Below, piece by piece: positions 17,719 through 20,241 of a stretch of 20,241 nucleotides of DNA. The notes beneath the pieces were generated by a model, which did no database searches, was not told where the DNA came from, and saw only the letters and a list, made by a program, of their open reading frames with translations. The first letter of the stretch is position 1. Each line of letters begins with the position of its first letter. This DNA comes from Saccoglossus kowalevskii (Eukaryota > Hemichordata > Enteropneusta > Harrimaniidae): NCBI RefSeq assembly GCF_000003605.2, contig NW_003124893.1:592966-613206 (forward strand), written 5' to 3'. A program made the position numbers and the translations under genes.

Positions 17719-18350
17719 CTAATTAACAACAGTGTGACTTGTTTTCTGTATTTTCATTACAACGGTTTTCAATGCCTTCAGCGAATTGAAAAAAGGCCAC
17801 ACTACACCTGTATCTCTGCTTGTTTCATAAGTGTTGTATAGTCCAGTCAGGAGACTTTCGTAGCATGCATTGTACCACCACCCTCCCTTCCAACTACTCG
17901 CACAATTATACGCATAGCCGTCGTTGTCCTTATCATACGTGCTAAACGATTGCCCGTCCGAGTATCGCAGCGAATCTCCAGCAGTTCCAGAATATATTCC
18001 CAGATACAGTCTGTAGTTTTCAACCTCATTGCCAATCCGAAACGAATCGTACTCAGCATACGCACTCTGTCCATTAAACCTCTCCAAATATATAAGCAGT
18101 TTGAATGCAGATTGGTTTATCATGCTATATATGTTGTCGTTGCCTAGCCAGTATTCACCATCGGTGTTTCCAAATCCTTCTTTATAATCGGCCCAGTTTC
18201 GAGTAAAGTTAACTGATCCGTCTTGTCTTCGTTGTATGACGGTCCATACACCGGATTCCGTCGTCTCACAGTACGCATCAAATGGCTGTGCTGCTCCGAC
18301 AGGCTGTATTGTATACACTCCATCTATTCCTTCAGGGTACTCATCACAAC
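17719..18350 (-). CDS. Fibrinogen-related domain (FReD), last exon of a multi-exon gene
   Basis: The exon begins after an acceptor (TTTATATTTAG, intron phase 1) and encodes 209 residues to a TAG at 17719-17721, the whole C-terminal fibrinogen-like lobe at normal length. Counting the first Cys (CDEYPEG) as 1, features in order are: DGVYTIQP (10-17), AYCETT with the second Cys at 27, WTVIQRRQDGSVNF and NW (family core W-x-V-x-Q-R-R-x-D-G-S-V-x-F), EYWLGN, a calcium-site-like DKDND (139-143), and YNCASSWKGGWWYNACYES with Cys 149 and 162. The end SLKALKTVVMKIQ replaces the usual SLKxTEMKIR. The four Cys fit the two canonical disulfides. Sequons lie near N47 and N78. FReDs bind glycans or acetylated groups in innate recognition, or act in matrix proteins. 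The family pocket motif C-H-x-S-N-L-N-G is altered to C-Y-E-S-L-L-T-G. The overlapping smaller frames are shadows. Confidence 0.93.
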
Positions 18351-18967
18351 CTAAATATAAATAATATTAATATTAACTTTATTTCACAGGGATAAAATAC
18401 AAACAAATCAACATATACCTTTTAAATCAAAAAGTGTATAAAAGGTGTATCTCATTTTTAAAACACTGGAAATTATTTTTTCGACTTATAAACGGTACGT
18501 GACAGCTGATGAATGAAAACTTTCTGAACTACGCTTTGATTGTGCTACCATGGACCAAATAAAATTTTAAAAGGCCTGTTGAGTATTCCCATTCTTTATA
18601 TAGGACGTGTTACGTGTCATCCGAACATGCGTAAAAAGTGACAGTTTGTGATCGTAGTCCAAGGTAATTATTCAATATAAACCAATATAAATGAAAAAAA
18701 AATTACTTTAAATATAAAGAAATAAAAAAAAACAATCCTGAGTTACTTATTATGATACTACGATGGGCCATTGTTCCAAAAGTTTGGTAATATTGAACAA
18801 CTATCAAAGTCTTCGATAACTAAAGCACCTTGGAAATACAGATGGTCTTTCTCACTGAGTACATATTTTAATTTAGAACAAAAATGTGTAAAGTTTGACT
18901 GGTAATAGTTAATGTGATAGAGGTCAGTCTTTCAGAATAAACTAAATCCTACAGAAAGATTACCCAC
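18351..18967 (-). other. Intron (phase 1) between TSP1 and FReD exons
   Basis: A 617-nt intron with donor CAG|GTGGGT and acceptor TTATATTTAG on the minus strand. It is AT-rich with A runs and has no further open exon-like segment. The phase-1 junction makes a GGT codon, giving SALS-G-CDEYPEG. Confidence 0.75.
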
Positions 18968-19129
18968 CTGACAGTGCACTGACAGTCGGATTAGTGTCTT
19001 CCGTTACGAGGAGAGGACAGTGTTGTTGTTCTGATTGTACTGGACATACGTTATCCAAACACGAACGTGTTCGTTGTCGAATACCATTGTAACATGGACT
19101 CATGGACGACCATACTTCCCATTCATTAC
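18968..19129 (-). CDS. Thrombospondin type 1 (TSP1) repeat exon
   Basis: A 162-nt exon with phase 1 at both ends. It starts after CTCTTAATAG and ends CTGTCAG|GTGGGT. Its 53 full codons begin NEWEVWSSMSPCYNGIRQRT and continue RSCLDNVC...QHC, then a Thr/Ser linker (TEDTNPTVSALS). W-x-x-W-S-x-x-S-x-C and G-x-R-x-R-x-R-x-C are the TSP1 signature, and WEVW is a C-mannosylation-type motif. Only four cysteines are present where most TSP1 repeats have six, so one disulfide is missing. The repeat is short and sits directly before the FReD. TSP1 modules usually mediate adhesion or matrix contacts outside the cell. Confidence 0.85.
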
Positions 19130-19800
19130 CTATTAAGAGAGAAAGGCTTTACTCATTAAGCAATTTCTTTCGTGTATTGATCAACGTTTTTATTTTTGTT
19201 TCGGATATACAGTATGATATATCAATTGATCATGTTGTGTGTCTGTAGCACGGGAAATTATCCAAATGTTATACAGTTAAAATCACAAGCAAAATGAGAA
19301 AAATAAATTTAAATATTGGAAGTGAAAACGGCTTATAGATAACCCTTTGTGACTAAGGGTTGTTGAGTTACAAAAGCGACAAAATGTTTCCAAGTGTATT
19401 TCAGCTAGTGATACATGTATGTGCATGTTATTGTACATACATTGATCACTTAGTTATTTAACTTATCTTGTGTTTGTGATTGCATTCTCAGTGGTCAAAT
19501 GAATCAATGCGAATATTGATTGGCCATTATCAATAATTAGTTAAATTAACATTGAGTATAATTTTTTGTTGAAATGTGCACGGTCTTGACCACGTGTATG
19601 TCACATGGCTTTTTCTTTACAGTTTTGATGTCACGTGATAATTATGTAAACAATGTCTGTCCAGTTTGTGGGAACTTGCACCTCTATACTTAGTCTTTTG
19701 ATATATATAACCTAAATTACTGTTCTGAACGAGACAACAGATAGAGAATGTTTTATTTAAAAACGTCACAAAACCTTCTCGCTACCTTAAACTTACTCAC
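19130..19800 (-). other. Intron (phase 1) between SRCR-like and TSP1 exons, with an imperfect hairpin
   Basis: A 671-nt intron with donor G|GTGAGTAAG (19800 downward) and acceptor TCTCTTAATAG. Positions 19408-19449 form an 18-bp stem with 15 matches and a 6-nt loop (GTGATACATGTATGTGCA against TGTACATACATTGATCAC). A 63-codon plus frame at 19748 overlaps the neighbouring exon and is a shadow. Confidence 0.7.
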
Positions 19801-19944
19801 CGTGTGTACAGATTATGTTGGCATATCTGTTGAACACGCCATGAGTGACTGTGATTTCACAATCGTCAAGAGACTCTTCTGTACCTTCACAATTTATAAC
19901 ACACCCAGCACGATTCATTGGATTGGGAACTTCAGGTGACGACA
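19801..19944 (-). CDS. SRCR-like half-domain exon (gene continues beyond the window)
   Basis: A 144-nt exon with phase 1 at both ends. The acceptor is GATCTGTTCACAG and the donor is ACACACG|GTGAGT, the best donor in the gene. It encodes 48 residues including RAGCVINCEGTEESLDDCEI and FNRYANIICTHG. The pattern V-x-x-C-x-G-x-E-x-S-L-x-D-C followed by A-x-I-I-C matches the second half of scavenger receptor cysteine-rich domains, with one expected Cys absent and an extra one before it. At 48 residues it cannot be a full SRCR of about 100, so the first half should lie on an upstream exon past the right edge. The frame runs cleanly into the TSP1 exon (ICTH-G-NEWEVW). A degenerate or different small cysteine module is possible. 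Confidence 0.6.
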
Positions 19945-20241
19945 CTGTGAACAGATCATCCTTTATATTAGTGAACGTGCCCCAGAATTAATATAACTTG
20001 TACAGCCCGATGTCAGGTAAAAGTCCGAGTGAGTTATATAATGATCATTAACTATGAATCACCTATAATTTTCGATACTTCTTAAAAAGCTTGCTCAGTT
20101 CGTGTTTCTTATTTGCGACGTAGTGAAATGATGTATAATAATTTTGGGGGGGGGCAAGGGTTATTTTCGTTCAACGTAATTGCAATATTTTTTTGTTCGT
20201 ACAACGTAAATAGAAAAAATAAATTCCGTAATTCTGTAATC
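19945..20241 (-). other. Upstream intron, incomplete
   Basis: AT-rich, with no open exon on the minus strand before the window ends. It contains a nine-G run at 20146-20154 and two similar words, CGTTCAACGTAA and CGTACAACGTAAA, at about 20168 and 20198. Confidence 0.5.

Overview
The window reads as nuclear DNA of a marine invertebrate animal. It is AT-rich, has spliced genes with GT/AG borders and AATAAA poly(A) signals, and is crowded with small non-autonomous transposons. The protein families present (NOL11, a folate-receptor-like secreted protein, an SRCR/TSP1/fibrinogen-domain protein) and the style of the repeats fit a lophotrochozoan such as a mollusc or brachiopod. That placement is an inference, and the sequence alone does not exclude a deuterostome invertebrate.

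Layout. (1) Positions 1-630, plus strand: the last two exons and 3' end of a gene resembling the nucleolar protein NOL11. (2) 630-5800: a gene-poor stretch with a near-perfect hairpin (1752-1796), a GC-rich 330-bp element with 16-bp inverted ends (2368-2697), and MITE copies of three further families. (3) 5823-6449, plus strand: an intact, apparently single-exon gene for a 208-residue secreted, cysteine-rich folate-receptor-like protein; its 3' flank holds three consecutive short hairpins. (4) 6950-16650: about 10 kb with no gene I can defend, but many MITEs, a tRNA-derived SINE and a short tandem duplication. (5) 17719-19944, minus strand: the three 3'-terminal exons of a modular protein in the order SRCR-like, TSP1, fibrinogen-related domain. 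Its 5' part lies beyond the right edge. The borders between the exons seen here are all phase 1.

Mobile elements. At least sixteen non-autonomous elements fall into six groups, and none carries a recognisable transposase. Family A (3 copies) duplicates TA and begins CTGTARAATACTTTATTTTC. Family B (4 copies) has TTAA at both ends, as piggyBac-type elements do. Family C (5 copies plus one possible relic) has ends like AAGGGGTTGACCATTAGAAA. Family D (2 copies) has ends with CCTTTTNACCACC. Family E (1 copy) has ends TCCTCGGGGGCGGA. The sixth is one SINE. The most informative spot is 13104-13589: a tandem duplication in which one unit carries a family A insertion and the other keeps the empty site, which fixes the element's ends and its TA target site by direct comparison.

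The three genes belong to unrelated processes (ribosome biogenesis, extracellular ligand binding or unknown, and innate-type recognition or matrix) and show no sign of working together. I found no CRISPR array, operon, rRNA or functional tRNA gene.
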